Shown here: positions 1-7,532 of the stretch, in pieces
Layout: each line of letters opens with the position of its first letter
Position numbering within the stretch: position 1 is the first letter of the stretch
Assembly (NCBI GenBank): GCA_934276485.1
Contig: CAKQTE010000011.1
Span: 1 to 13,162, forward strand
DNA length: 13,162 nucleotides
Source of the DNA: an uncultured Spirochaetales bacterium
Lineage (GTDB): Bacteria; Spirochaetota; Spirochaetia; Sphaerochaetales; Sphaerochaetaceae
Direction: 5' to 3'
Position numbers and translations under genes: made by a program
Notes under the pieces: generated by a model
What the model was told of the DNA's origin: nothing
The model's input: the letters and a program-made list of their open reading frames with translations, nothing else
The model's database searches: none

Positions 1-987
1 TCCCAAAGATTTTCATTGAGAACCTGTTCCAGAGTTTCATGCATCCTATGATTCCAAATCAATTCCTTGACGTATGATATTACATCCGCTGTTCTTTTCA
101 CCTTTATGGTCCATCTCAAGGAGAACAAGGCACAGTATCTGTTGATATATTTTACAGAGACTCCTCTATAGAATCTTATGAGCTCCTTTATCTGGTTATG
201 GAAGCTATTGATTGCATTCAGGTTTGTTTCAAGCTTGCTATCCTTCCCATTGACGATGATTCTATCTAGCTCAAGCTTCTTTGACGGTGTCTTGTAAGAA
301 ACATGGCCATCGGTGATGAGGGTTGAACCAACCTCGACATGGGAAAGGATCTGCTCAGTGTCGAAACAGCCAATGTTTCCCCAGTTGTAGCTTCTGCAGT
401 ATGCAGCTCCATTTGGTTCAACGACACATGCTATGCAGGCCATCTTTCCTATACCGGCCTGACCAGATGCATTTCTTACCTCAAGCTCGAGATCTCCTAT
501 GTGTCCCTTTCCATTCATGTTTACGAATGTCTCATCTGCCTCAACATATCCTGCAAGGACGGAATCCTGAAGACGATCCTCCAGAAATCTCAGCAGCTTA
601 TGTCTCATTCTGAAGGCTGTCAGGATGTTTACGGATATGTATTTGGCGGTTGCTTTCAAGGAATTCCCTTTTATCGTATCCATGATGACAACCTTCCATT
701 TGCTCTTGTCCAGGTGCGAGTGTTCCATAAGATGTCCATTTGTGGCAGTGAATCTCTTTCCACAAGCCTTGCATCTGTACATCTGCTTGCCAGTGTTTGA
801 CTTGCCGCCCTTTATGACAGGTGGATGAACAATCCCACATTTTGGACAGATGTCCGGAAACCGAAGCGTCAAGCGAGGTGTTCCAATGCGAATACTCGAT
901 GATTTCATCAGCAATCTTCTCAATCTGGAATTCAGTGATGTCATATTTGATTAGGTTTTTCTTTATGTCTTCTCTTGTAGCTTTCAT
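1..987 (-). pseudogene. IS1595-family (ISXO2-like) transposase, partial and apparently frameshifted
   Basis: DDE-type transposase that would move its own insertion sequence. After a zinc ribbon (CPKC...CKAC, coded about 851-755) the reading frame is open without a stop to base 1, where the window cuts the C-terminus. Landmarks of the ISXO2-like fold are visible: EADETFV (first catalytic Asp, about 523-540), LITDGHVSY (second Asp, about 300-320) and NAINSFHNQIK followed by FYRGVSVKYINRY (the DDN-type third position, about 130-215). The N-terminal sequence beginning MKATREDIKKNL at 987 reads well as protein but lies in a different frame from the zinc ribbon; the frames must switch between about 850 and 905. 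An in-frame ATG at 944 could start a shorter product in the zinc-ribbon frame. The family assignment is strong. Whether the frame change is a mutation, a sequencing error or a true alternative start cannot be settled here. Confidence 0.85.
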
Positions 988-1036
988 ATTGCAAGGGTAC
1001 AACAAGAAGTGGCCATATAATGTCCTAGTGGGTTAA
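1..1036 (-). mobile_element. Right-hand part of an IS1595-type insertion sequence
   Basis: The transposase gene occupies nearly all of this stretch, so the element extends off the left edge. Its end on this side should lie a few tens of bases beyond the transposase start, but with the other end missing I cannot pair the terminal inverted repeats or find a target duplication. The right boundary given here is therefore approximate. Confidence 0.5.
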
Positions 1037-1047
1037 AAGTCACCATT

Positions 1048-1060
1048 TGTTAAATTAACA
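1048..1060. repeat. Short perfect palindrome TGTTAA-A-TTAACA
   Basis: Six-base arms separated by one base, in the spacer between the IS1595 transposase and the end of the ATPase gene. It could be a protein-binding site or part of the insertion boundary. It is short enough to be chance in AT-rich DNA, and no function is assigned. Confidence 0.3.
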
Positions 1061-1114
1061 GCGTTAATGGAATTATGATATATATCTATTGCTAGATTCA
1101 ATATCCAGCAAAAG

Positions 1115-2482
1115 TCAGTTTAACGCGTATAGATCCTCTCCGCTTATTAACTTGATCCCATCATAAGAACAGGCAAAGCCGCTAGAGGAGATCATTCCGA
1201 TTGTCTTAATTTTAAGATCAGGAATGGCATTGATCTTAAACACTTCCTCTTCTATAAGATTCCTCGTCATTGGATACTGGAGATATTTGACTTCGTAGAC
1301 ACAATATTCGTTGTCTCTTGTTTCTAGAACACAGTCGAATTCTCCATTTTTCTTGTTAACTTTATCATCATACCAATAAGTTCCAATATCGATGATATCG
1401 GTATCATTGATGGAAATGTTTCTTCTAACAAAATATTCTTTTGCAAGACCTTCAAATCTTTTCGATATAAATGTATTCAGTTTTGGTGCAATGAAAGAGC
1501 TGAAGAACGCCTTTTCATTCATTAATACCAATCTCGATTTCACCGGGAATATGAATGAATAATAGAATCTCAAAAGGTTATCATTTAGCTCATAGAAGCT
1601 TTTCTTTTTGTCATCTTTCTTGTTAATTGGATAGCTCTTTGTTATCAACTGCATATCTATCAAGCGCTTCAGCTCTCGATCAAGAGAACCTCTGACATCT
1701 ACTTTGAAAGCATCTTCAATTTCCTTAAAACGCAATCTGGAGTTACCAATCCGGGCTATGATCTCCCGACTTATTCCTATCTTTGATATTTCTTTTAATA
1801 TTGTGTTTTCTACTTCCTCTCTAACACTGTATGTGCCAAGAAGTAGTTTCTCTATGTTTTCTTCCAATGAAAGCTTTTGATCAAGCAATTCTAGAATAAA
1901 TGGATATCCTCCGAATACTGCATAGAATTCAATCTTTTGTCTTGTACTAACATTAGGATAAAAGAGAGATGCATCTTTATAATCGAATTGTTTTAAATTG
2001 ATTTGCAATGAAAACCTTCCGAAAAGAGGATTGTCTGATTCCAGAAGTTCTTTCATCATCGAGATAAAAGATCCACAGAGAACCAAAGATATATTCTCAT
2101 AGTGCCTATCTATGATTCTTTGAAAATAAGAATCGACAGAGGATCCTCTATTTCCTGTTTTCATATATGGATATTCATCTATGACAATCACAACTCTTTT
2201 TCCAATTTCATTGATGGCATCCATTAGATCAAAAAGATCAGATATGTTTGACATATAGCTTCTATTCAAAGAAAGCGATGCACTTTTAGCTAGAAGCTGA
2301 ATATTGTATTCATAGTTTCCTTCTACGCATTCGAACCAAACTACATCAGCGTTAACTTCCTTCACAGCTTCTCGAATTAGAGTCGTCTTTCCTACTCTCC
2401 TTTGCCCATAAACCATGACATTCCCATTTTCTCCAAGAGTCTTTCGTATTGCAGCAAGTTCTTTCTCTCTAGCAAAAAACAT
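1115..2482 (-). CDS. AAA ATPase with C-terminal DUF234 / PD-(D/E)XK-like domain
   Basis: A 455-residue ATPase of the archaeal-ATPase/DUF234 group; the cellular role of this family is not established. The N-terminal P-loop domain starts MFFAREKELAAI, with Walker A GQRRVGKTTL (residues 26-35), Walker B VVIVIDEYP (97-105), a sensor-like LVLCGSFISMM (133-143) and the PLFGRF motif (152-157) usual in the group. A winged-helix-like middle follows. The C-terminus carries EFD (381-383) and EVK (397-399), the spacing of a PD-(D/E)XK nuclease-like core. The frame extends upstream to a TTG at 2590, but the ATG at 2482 has AAGGAG nine bases before it, the family normally begins at this MFF, and a promoter lies inside the extra segment, so 2482 is preferred. 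The gene stands alone, next to an insertion sequence and divergent from the next gene. Such ATPases are often patchily distributed. Confidence 0.88.
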   Translation of the reverse strand: MFFAREKELAAIRKTLGENGNVMVYGQRRVGKTTLIREAVKEVNADVVWFECVEGNYEYNIQLLAKSASLSLNRSYMSNISDLFDLMDAINEIGKRVVIVIDEYPYMKTGNRGSSVDSYFQRIIDRHYENISLVLCGSFISMMKELLESDNPLFGRFSLQINLKQFDYKDASLFYPNVSTRQKIEFYAVFGGYPFILELLDQKLSLEENIEKLLLGTYSVREEVENTILKEISKIGISREIIARIGNSRLRFKEIEDAFKVDVRGSLDRELKRLIDMQLITKSYPINKKDDKKKSFYELNDNLLRFYYSFIFPVKSRLVLMNEKAFFSSFIAPKLNTFISKRFEGLAKEYFVRRNISINDTDIIDIGTYWYDDKVNKKNGEFDCVLETRDNEYCVYEVKYLQYPMTRNLIEEEVFKINAIPDLKIKTIGMISSSGFACSYDGIKLISGEDLYALN

Positions 2483-2503
2483 ATCCTTGTTCTCCTTAAG
2501 AAA

Positions 2504-2532
2504 AGTATACAATGGAATATTTTTACAATCAA
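2504..2532 (-). promoter_or_regulatory. Sigma70-like promoter of the AAA/DUF234 ATPase gene
   Basis: On the minus strand TTGATT (2532-2527) and TATACT (2509-2504) are separated by exactly 17 bases. Transcription would begin near 2497, leaving a leader of about 15 nt that contains the AAGGAG ribosome-binding site of the ATG at 2482. This placement argues against the upstream TTG start at 2590. Confidence 0.6.
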
Positions 2533-2632
2533 TCCTGATTGCATAACCTTTGATTGTAAATTTCGAAACACATAGATTCTTATAAGACAAACATATAAGA
2601 TTTCACATTTTATGCCATTTGCCAAAATCGAT

Positions 2633-2656
2633 AATTGAGGGTGGATTTTCTCAATT
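2633..2656. repeat. Inverted repeat AATTGAG-N10-CTCAATT in the divergent spacer
   Basis: Seven-base perfect arms (2633-2639 and 2650-2656) lie between the divergently transcribed ATPase and exported-protein genes, 25 bases upstream of the latter's GTG. It could be an operator for the rightward gene or a weak hairpin. The only support is the symmetry itself. Confidence 0.35.
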
Positions 2657-2680
2657 TCCTATTAATGTTATTATCAATGT

Positions 2681-3736
2681 GTGAAACATAGAATTGTGCT
2701 ATCTCTTATTCTTATTTTTATTGCATTGAATGTAGGGGCTAGTACCTTTGGTGAATATGACTTTACCTTCTATAAGACAATTGATGATTCCGTTGCCATC
2801 ATGAATGATGAGCGTTTTGGATTCGATTATACAGGCTATGGCTTCATCGGAAGCTCAATGACAAGTGGAATATATATTCGTATGGGAATCCAAACACCAT
2901 ACACAACACTTTTGTCTCTATTTGAAAAGAGTGATAGCGACTCAAAAGACCAAGAGGCAAAGCCTGATGATAAACCTCAGGACAACACTATCCAGATTCC
3001 CTCTACAGGAAATGATTCTGTCTCAAAGCCCAATGTTGATTCTTTAGTTGAACAGAACACTAAATCAGATTTTTCGTTCACACCTCAGCAAACTCCAACG
3101 CTTGGCACTGAAACAGGGAAAGATCAAAATAGCACAGAATCTGATAAAACACAGAACACTATTCCAGTTCCTGATACGTCGCTTGGACAGAACAAAGATC
3201 AAACCAGTACTCCAGATGTTGAGAACAATCCTGCTGTAGAAGAGATCAAAGCTCGTCAAGATAGGGAATTCATATTCTCTCTTACAATTGGTCCTGCGTT
3301 CAGACACTTTATATCGGACAGAGTCATGTGGTACATGGGACTTGGAATTACAAGCATTGCAAAGAACGTTACCAGCAGCGATACAGTCAGCAATGGAACG
3401 ATTGCAACTCTTGAGATAAAGCTTGGAACAGATATGGACACTGGATTCAGAATCGATCTTGGAAAGAAGAACACTTCTTTAAGAATTGGAGTACATATGA
3501 CAACGGATTTGTTGACATACTCTTCCTCCTCTCTTTCTGGCGGAAAACTTGAAAAGCCAATCTTTTCCAATAGTCTGAGTGCAAATGTCTTTACTCCTAT
3601 TGGAGAGAAAAGCGCCACTGATATCACAGGATACATAGGACTGGGACATGTCTTTAAGCCTAGTGATGTCATACGCTATAGATACTCAAATTCTACACCT
3701 ATCTTGGGTGGTGGCACTTTAATAGCGCTAGAATAG
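2681..3736 (+). CDS. Exported beta-rich (outer-membrane-like) protein with a polar low-complexity insert
   Basis: A 351-residue protein of unrecognised family. Residues 1-20 form a signal peptide (MKHRIVL, a hydrophobic run, then ALNVGA before S/T). Residues 21-85 and 195-351 alternate polar and hydrophobic residues in short strands with Gly/aromatic positions, the look of a small outer-membrane beta barrel. Between them, residues 86-193 are a tract rich in Ser, Thr, Asp, Asn, Gln, Lys and Pro with no hydrophobic core, probably a disordered linker or surface loop. The tract contains an imperfect internal repeat: both DKPQDNTIQIPSTG and DKTQNTIPVPDTSLG share DK-x-Q-NTI-x-x-P. The start is GTG with no clear ribosome-binding site, but no other start upstream of the signal peptide fits. 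The stop codon is shared with the next promoter. It may be a spirochaetal surface protein; function unknown. Confidence 0.8.
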   Translation: MKHRIVLSLILIFIALNVGASTFGEYDFTFYKTIDDSVAIMNDERFGFDYTGYGFIGSSMTSGIYIRMGIQTPYTTLLSLFEKSDSDSKDQEAKPDDKPQDNTIQIPSTGNDSVSKPNVDSLVEQNTKSDFSFTPQQTPTLGTETGKDQNSTESDKTQNTIPVPDTSLGQNKDQTSTPDVENNPAVEEIKARQDREFIFSLTIGPAFRHFISDRVMWYMGLGITSIAKNVTSSDTVSNGTIATLEIKLGTDMDTGFRIDLGKKNTSLRIGVHMTTDLLTYSSSSLSGGKLEKPIFSNSLSANVFTPIGEKSATDITGYIGLGHVFKPSDVIRYRYSNSTPILGGGTLIALE

Positions 3737-3762
3737 ACACTTAGTACAACTATAGCTATAAT
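3734..3762 (+). promoter_or_regulatory. Sigma70-like promoter for tRNA-Pro (and probably mntP)
   Basis: TAGACA (3734-3739, five of six consensus bases) and a perfect TATAAT (3757-3762) are spaced by 17 bases. The predicted start is about 3769, six bases before the mature tRNA 5' end. The TAG of the -35 box is the stop codon of the upstream exported-protein gene. Confidence 0.75.
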
Positions 3763-3774
3763 TTTGCATTGTTT

Positions 3775-3847
3775 CGGGTAGTAGCGCAGGGGCTAGCGCA
3801 CTTGGTTCGGGACCAAGGGGTCGGCGGTTCAAATCCGCCTTACCCGA
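3775..3847 (+). tRNA. tRNA-Pro (anticodon CGG)
   Basis: All four arms fold. The acceptor stem is CGGGTAG (3775-3781) with TTACCCG (3840-3846), including one G:U pair. The D stem is GCGC/GCGC (3784-3787, 3796-3799). The anticodon stem CTTGG/CCAAG closes the loop TTCGGGA with anticodon CGG at 3808-3810 and G37. The variable loop has five bases. The T stem GGCGG/CCGCC closes TTCAAAT. The discriminator is A3847, and CCA is not encoded. The C1-G72 start and G37 are typical of proline tRNAs; this one reads CCG. It lies 13 bases before the mntP start codon behind its own strong promoter, and no terminator separates the two, so a tRNA-mRNA co-transcript is likely. Confidence 0.97.
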
Positions 3848-3860
3848 CAAAGGAATCAAT

Positions 3861-4424
3861 ATGACAATCTGGGAAATATTCATCATCGCAATAAGCCTAT
3901 CGATGGACGCGTTGGCTATCTCTATCTGCGAAGGTCTATCAAAAGAAAGGATTCTTGTGCGGGAGGCTGTGATCACAGGCTTATACTTTGGTATTGCTCA
4001 GGCAGTGATGCCTCTTTTGGGTTACTTATTGGGTTCAACATTCTCATCCTACATCACTTCTTTCGATCATTGGATAGCTTTCATTCTCCTATCAATCATT
4101 GGAATCAATATGATCAGGGAGTCATTTGGAGATGATGAAAAGCTTGAAGAAGAGAATCATTTCTCATTCAAGGCTATGTTTCCACTAGCTATTGCTACAT
4201 CGATTGATGCACTAGTTGTTGGCATTACATTCTCTTTCTTCGATATCAATATATTTAATGCTATCACAATAATTGGACTTACTACGTTCACTCTCAGCTA
4301 TTTTGGAGTAAAGCTAGGCTCTAAACTTGGAGAGAAATTCAAGAAGAATGCAGAGCGTCTTGGTGGATTGGTTCTTATTATAATGGGAATCAGGATTCTA
4401 GTAACTCATCTAATGGAGGCATGA
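3861..4424 (+). CDS. mntP: Manganese efflux pump MntP
   Basis: Inner-membrane exporter that removes excess Mn(II) from the cytoplasm (MntP/DUF204 family). The 187 residues match the usual length (about 188). About six membrane segments are visible as two inverted halves, each with the family's conserved Asp: SLSMDALAIS (D16) and ATSIDALVVG (D116), the metal-binding positions known in the family. A charged cytoplasmic loop (about residues 89-103) joins the halves. AAGGA lies seven bases before the ATG. The gene follows tRNA-Pro by 13 bases and overlaps the next gene by ATGA. No yybP-ykoY manganese riboswitch, which often precedes mntP, can fit in this short leader, so control by the tRNA promoter or another mechanism is implied. 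Confidence 0.95.
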   Translation: MTIWEIFIIAISLSMDALAISICEGLSKERILVREAVITGLYFGIAQAVMPLLGYLLGSTFSSYITSFDHWIAFILLSIIGINMIRESFGDDEKLEEENHFSFKAMFPLAIATSIDALVVGITFSFFDINIFNAITIIGLTTFTLSYFGVKLGSKLGEKFKKNAERLGGLVLIIMGIRILVTHLMEA

Positions 4425-5659
4425 TGGAAAGCTTTCTTCTTACCAATGAAGTAAAATCAAAAGCATTGGAATTGATTAAAACATTCCAAGAAAACAATTC
4501 ATACTCCATTCCTTCTGATAGCAAAAACTATCCACTTTCAGAGCTGAGAGACACTCAGATGTTTGGAATCCTATACGCAAGACTAGAAGATGGAAGCATA
4601 AAAACACTCTATGGCTACTCTGGTTCGATCAAAGGATCCTATACAGTTCCTGGCTATGTTCCTCCATGTTTTTCTGTCAATGAATTCCAGCGCATTGTCG
4701 ATATAAACGACAAAGAGATCCATGAGCTGACAGATAGAATCGAGAATGGAGAGAAAGATCTAATTGCAAAAAGAGCAGAACTAAGTAATGAAACATTGGA
4801 GCGCTTGAAGAAAATATATACATTCTCAACATATAATGGCGAAAGATTTTCAACGCTTCCTGAGAAAGCTCCTACTGGCACAGGAGACTGTGCTGGCTTG
4901 AAGCTTATCAACTACGCACTGCGAAAGGGATGGGAAATTGCGGCTCTTGCAGAGTTCAAGCTAGATGGAAGCTTCTATGGTCCATGCGAAGAGAGATGTG
5001 GACTGTTGCTACCACAAATGCTTGGTCTGAAGTTTATATATATGGATGAGGACATTGCTATTATCGATAAACCATCAGGACTTTTGTCTGTTCCTGGACG
5101 AGGGCCTGAGAAGCTGGACTCAGCTTCCTACAGATTCCATAAGCTCTTTCCATCATCTCCTGAACAATGCTTTGTCCATAGACTTGATATGGATACATCA
5201 GGGTTGTTGATAATGACTCTAAAGAAAGAGAATGTCAAAAAGCTATCTTTGCAATTTGAAAATAGAATTGTCAAAAAAAGCTATGTTGCTCTCCTAGAAG
5301 GAGTGATCAAAGAAAACAGTGGAATAATTAATCTACCTATGCGCCTTGATGTCGATAATCGGCCTTATCAGATAGTGGATTTCGATCATGGGAAGGAAGC
5401 GATCACAAAATGGGAAAAGATAAATGTCACACGCTTGGGAGACATGCTTTGCACTAGAGTCAGATTCTTCCCTCAAACAGGAAGAACCCATCAATTGAGA
5501 GTTCACTCTGCTTCGGGGCTAAAGCATCCTATCGTAGGAGACAGACTCTATGGCCACAATGACCATGGAGAGAGATTATATCTACATGCAGAGAGCATTA
5601 CATTCATTCATCCAAACTCAGGAGAAGAGATTACATTTACATCTCAGAGCCAGTTCTAA
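4421..5659 (+). CDS. RluA-family pseudouridine synthase with extra N-terminal domain
   Basis: Converts a uridine in rRNA or tRNA to pseudouridine; the exact target cannot be read from sequence. The C-terminal catalytic half (residues about 206-412) has the RluA hallmarks: DIAIIDKPSGLLSVPG (211-226), HRLDMDTSG (253-261) with catalytic D256, and FPQTGRTHQLRVH (350-362). The N-terminal 200 residues are not the usual S4 domain. They contain a helical stretch (about 95-135) and a conserved-looking module with TGTGDCAGLKL (152-162), AALAEF and YGPCEERCG (186-194). This module is known from long-form RluA relatives; its cysteines (157, 189, 193) might bind a metal, which is inference. The start overlaps mntP by four bases (ATGA). 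A second ATG at 4424 is better spaced from GGAGG, so translation is probably coupled. Its end overlaps the convergent PHP-phosphatase gene by 23 bp. Confidence 0.9.
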   Translation: MMESFLLTNEVKSKALELIKTFQENNSYSIPSDSKNYPLSELRDTQMFGILYARLEDGSIKTLYGYSGSIKGSYTVPGYVPPCFSVNEFQRIVDINDKEIHELTDRIENGEKDLIAKRAELSNETLERLKKIYTFSTYNGERFSTLPEKAPTGTGDCAGLKLINYALRKGWEIAALAEFKLDGSFYGPCEERCGLLLPQMLGLKFIYMDEDIAIIDKPSGLLSVPGRGPEKLDSASYRFHKLFPSSPEQCFVHRLDMDTSGLLIMTLKKENVKKLSLQFENRIVKKSYVALLEGVIKENSGIINLPMRLDVDNRPYQIVDFDHGKEAITKWEKINVTRLGDMLCTRVRFFPQTGRTHQLRVHSASGLKHPIVGDRLYGHNDHGERLYLHAESITFIHPNSGEEITFTSQSQF

Positions 5660-6437
5660 GCTCTATTTTGCCATCCTTGATCACTGGATAGAGAATATCG
5701 ATATCCAAAGAACGCGAGAAAGTCCACACTCTTTCGTAGTTCTTATATAGATTCTCGACTTTGTGAGCATCTGATGAGATTACTGCTTTAACGGCCTTCT
5801 CTTTTGCAAGGTGCCAAAAATTATCATTAGGATAGCCCCAACTGGCGGATCCGCTTTCCCGCGCTTTCTCGATTCCATTTGAGTTGATCTCCAATGGAAT
5901 ATCCAGTTCCATTGCTGCCTCTATGATATCCAAACTTGCACTTCTTGCGTTCTCATTCCATGGATAGTTAAGAAGAAATACATCAGGGTGTGCCATAAAG
6001 AGAAAGAGGCCTGTGCGCATTGCATCTATATATGTCTTTGTGTATTTTACAAGATCCGAAGAAGAGAAGTCTTCACGAAATGGGGATGTTTTCCTTCCAT
6101 CATCCCTATAAACATAGTGTGTGCCAGATATTAAATAATCGACATCGCCACAGAGATCTTCAAAGTATCCCTTCCACTCTGGAAGGTAATCACATTCATA
6201 GCCGAGAAGAACTTTTATTCCTCCTTCTCTTTGGCACTCTCTTACATCCTCTGTATATCGAGGCATCGAATCAAAGCTCATTCGTGTATTCTTGAAAGTC
6301 TTATTATCTGGAAATGGACAATGCTCGGAAAAGCCTAGAATATCAAACTCTTTATTCTTTGCCTCTTCGTAGTATTCATGAATAAGGCCACTTCCATGGC
6401 CGCAATAAAATGAATGTGTATGTAAATTGTATTTCAT
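5637..6437 (-). CDS. PHP-domain histidinol-phosphatase family protein (HisJ-type)
   Basis: Metal-dependent phosphoesterase of the PHP superfamily. The HisJ/HisK branch hydrolyses histidinol phosphate in histidine synthesis, but no other his gene is nearby, so the substrate is uncertain. The 266 residues carry all expected metal ligands in order: HTHSFYCGHG (H6, H8), FSEHCPFP (H39), LGYECDYLPEW (E81), ISGTHYVY (H107), MAHPDVF (H150), EINSNG, and SSDAH (D223, H225). The start ATG has only a weak ribosome-binding site. The gene lies 54 bases after the coiled-coil gene on the same strand and is probably co-transcribed with it. Its last 23 bp overlap the convergent pseudouridine synthase gene. Confidence 0.9.
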   Translation of the reverse strand: MKYNLHTHSFYCGHGSGLIHEYYEEAKNKEFDILGFSEHCPFPDNKTFKNTRMSFDSMPRYTEDVRECQREGGIKVLLGYECDYLPEWKGYFEDLCGDVDYLISGTHYVYRDDGRKTSPFREDFSSSDLVKYTKTYIDAMRTGLFLFMAHPDVFLLNYPWNENARSASLDIIEAAMELDIPLEINSNGIEKARESGSASWGYPNDNFWHLAKEKAVKAVISSDAHKVENLYKNYERVWTFSRSLDIDILYPVIKDGKIELRTGSEM

Positions 6438-6491
6438 AAGATTTAACCGGATAAATATAATCTATAGCTTTTGCTCTCTCGCGACAAGAGA

Positions 6492-7532
6492 CTATCCTAA
6501 ACGATCAATCAACGCCTGCAAACGCTCAATCTCGCTCTCGATTTCAGATATCTCTTGGTCAATCTTGTCTTTCTCGCGAAGAAGGAGTTGGATCTTCTGT
6601 CTCTCTTCAAGAATCAAAGCTCTATAGTCATCAGCTTTGCTAGCTTTCTGAAGCTCCTGCTTTTCAGCATTGATCTGAGCATATTCATTTTGAAGATTCA
6701 ATATATTCTCAATGCTATCAAGAACATCGGAAGGAGTGGACTCACTGATCCAGATGCCACCTTTGTCAAAAAGGTATGAGCCATAGCTAATAAGGTTCTC
6801 CCTATAGAGCTTTGTTACGTTCTTCAGGTATTCCTTAGCCTCTTCCAAGCCACCCTTTTTCAAAGCTTGCGCTTCATCTCGCCCGTCTTCCAAATAAGAG
6901 TCCAATTCCTCTTTCTTCTCTTCGAGAGGCTTTATTCTATCAAGAATGGACATAAGCTCTTGAGAGATCATCGGAGCATTGTTGCCTCCGATTTTTGAAA
7001 CAGAAGCATTTTCAAGTGCATTGTCCATATATCTTATGTATCTGTCGTTAGCACTGCGCTGCAATTTCTGAAGTCCACTTTGAGACGCAAGTTTATCAAG
7101 AGGATTCTTGCTCTCTGAGCGTTTTCTCAAATCCTGTTCTTTTTGACAATCAGAATAAACTTCTTTAAAACACTCCCTATCCAATAGATCCAAGCTTGCT
7201 CTTTCATATAGTATTGCCCCAAGCCTAATTTTGAAGCTACGCGCGCGGTCATATAGATATTCAAGATCTTTTTTTATTGCATCATGTTCTTTTTCTTTCT
7301 CTTCATATTCAAGAGCAAATACAGATAACTCCTTGCACTTATTCTCAGCTTCCTCTCTCCTTGCTTCAGAGGAGATGCACTCTTCCTGCATTTCCCTTCC
7401 GATTTTCAAGGGTTCGGACTTTGTAGCCTTGTATACCTTATCCCCAAGGATAAGGAACTGGTCTCTGATAAGCTCAAGTTGCCTTTTTAATCTATTATCT
7501 ATATCTCTTTCCAAATCAGCTCTTGAATCCAT
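6492..7532 (-). CDS. Coiled-coil protein of unknown function
   Basis: A 346-residue, highly charged, helix-rich protein that I do not recognise. Long Glu/Lys/Arg/Leu heptad-like runs suggest coiled coils at about residues 1-110, 195-235 and 275-346. In the middle (about 135-190) is a less regular segment with NPLDKLASQSG and NASVSKIGGNNAPMISQE, which may be a hinge. There is no signal peptide or membrane segment, so a cytoplasmic structural or scaffold role is possible. The start ATG lacks a clear Shine-Dalgarno; no better in-frame start was seen. It precedes the PHP phosphatase on the same strand. Codon use resembles that of its neighbours, so it looks like a resident gene. Confidence 0.8.
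   Translation of the reverse strand: MDSRADLERDIDNRLKRQLELIRDQFLILGDKVYKATKSEPLKIGREMQEECISSEARREEAENKCKELSVFALEYEEKEKEHDAIKKDLEYLYDRARSFKIRLGAILYERASLDLLDRECFKEVYSDCQKEQDLRKRSESKNPLDKLASQSGLQKLQRSANDRYIRYMDNALENASVSKIGGNNAPMISQELMSILDRIKPLEEKKEELDSYLEDGRDEAQALKKGGLEEAKEYLKNVTKLYRENLISYGSYLFDKGGIWISESTPSDVLDSIENILNLQNEYAQINAEKQELQKASKADDYRALILEERQKIQLLLREKDKIDQEISEIESEIERLQALIDRLG

Noticed and set aside
598..1005. Minus-strand frame of 135 codons as an independent protein
   Set aside because: Only its first part is meaningful; beyond about 850 it is the transposase zinc-ribbon region read in the wrong frame.
3256..3672. Antisense frame of 138 codons within the exported-protein gene
   Set aside because: No ribosome-binding site or family pattern; the plus-strand gene has a signal peptide and explains the region.
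1115..3736. ATPase plus exported protein as a two-gene defence or toxin system
   Set aside because: The genes are divergent with separate promoters and have no features linking their functions.
3728..3976. Minus-strand frame across the tRNA
   Set aside because: It is antisense to a well-folded tRNA and the mntP start; a shadow frame.
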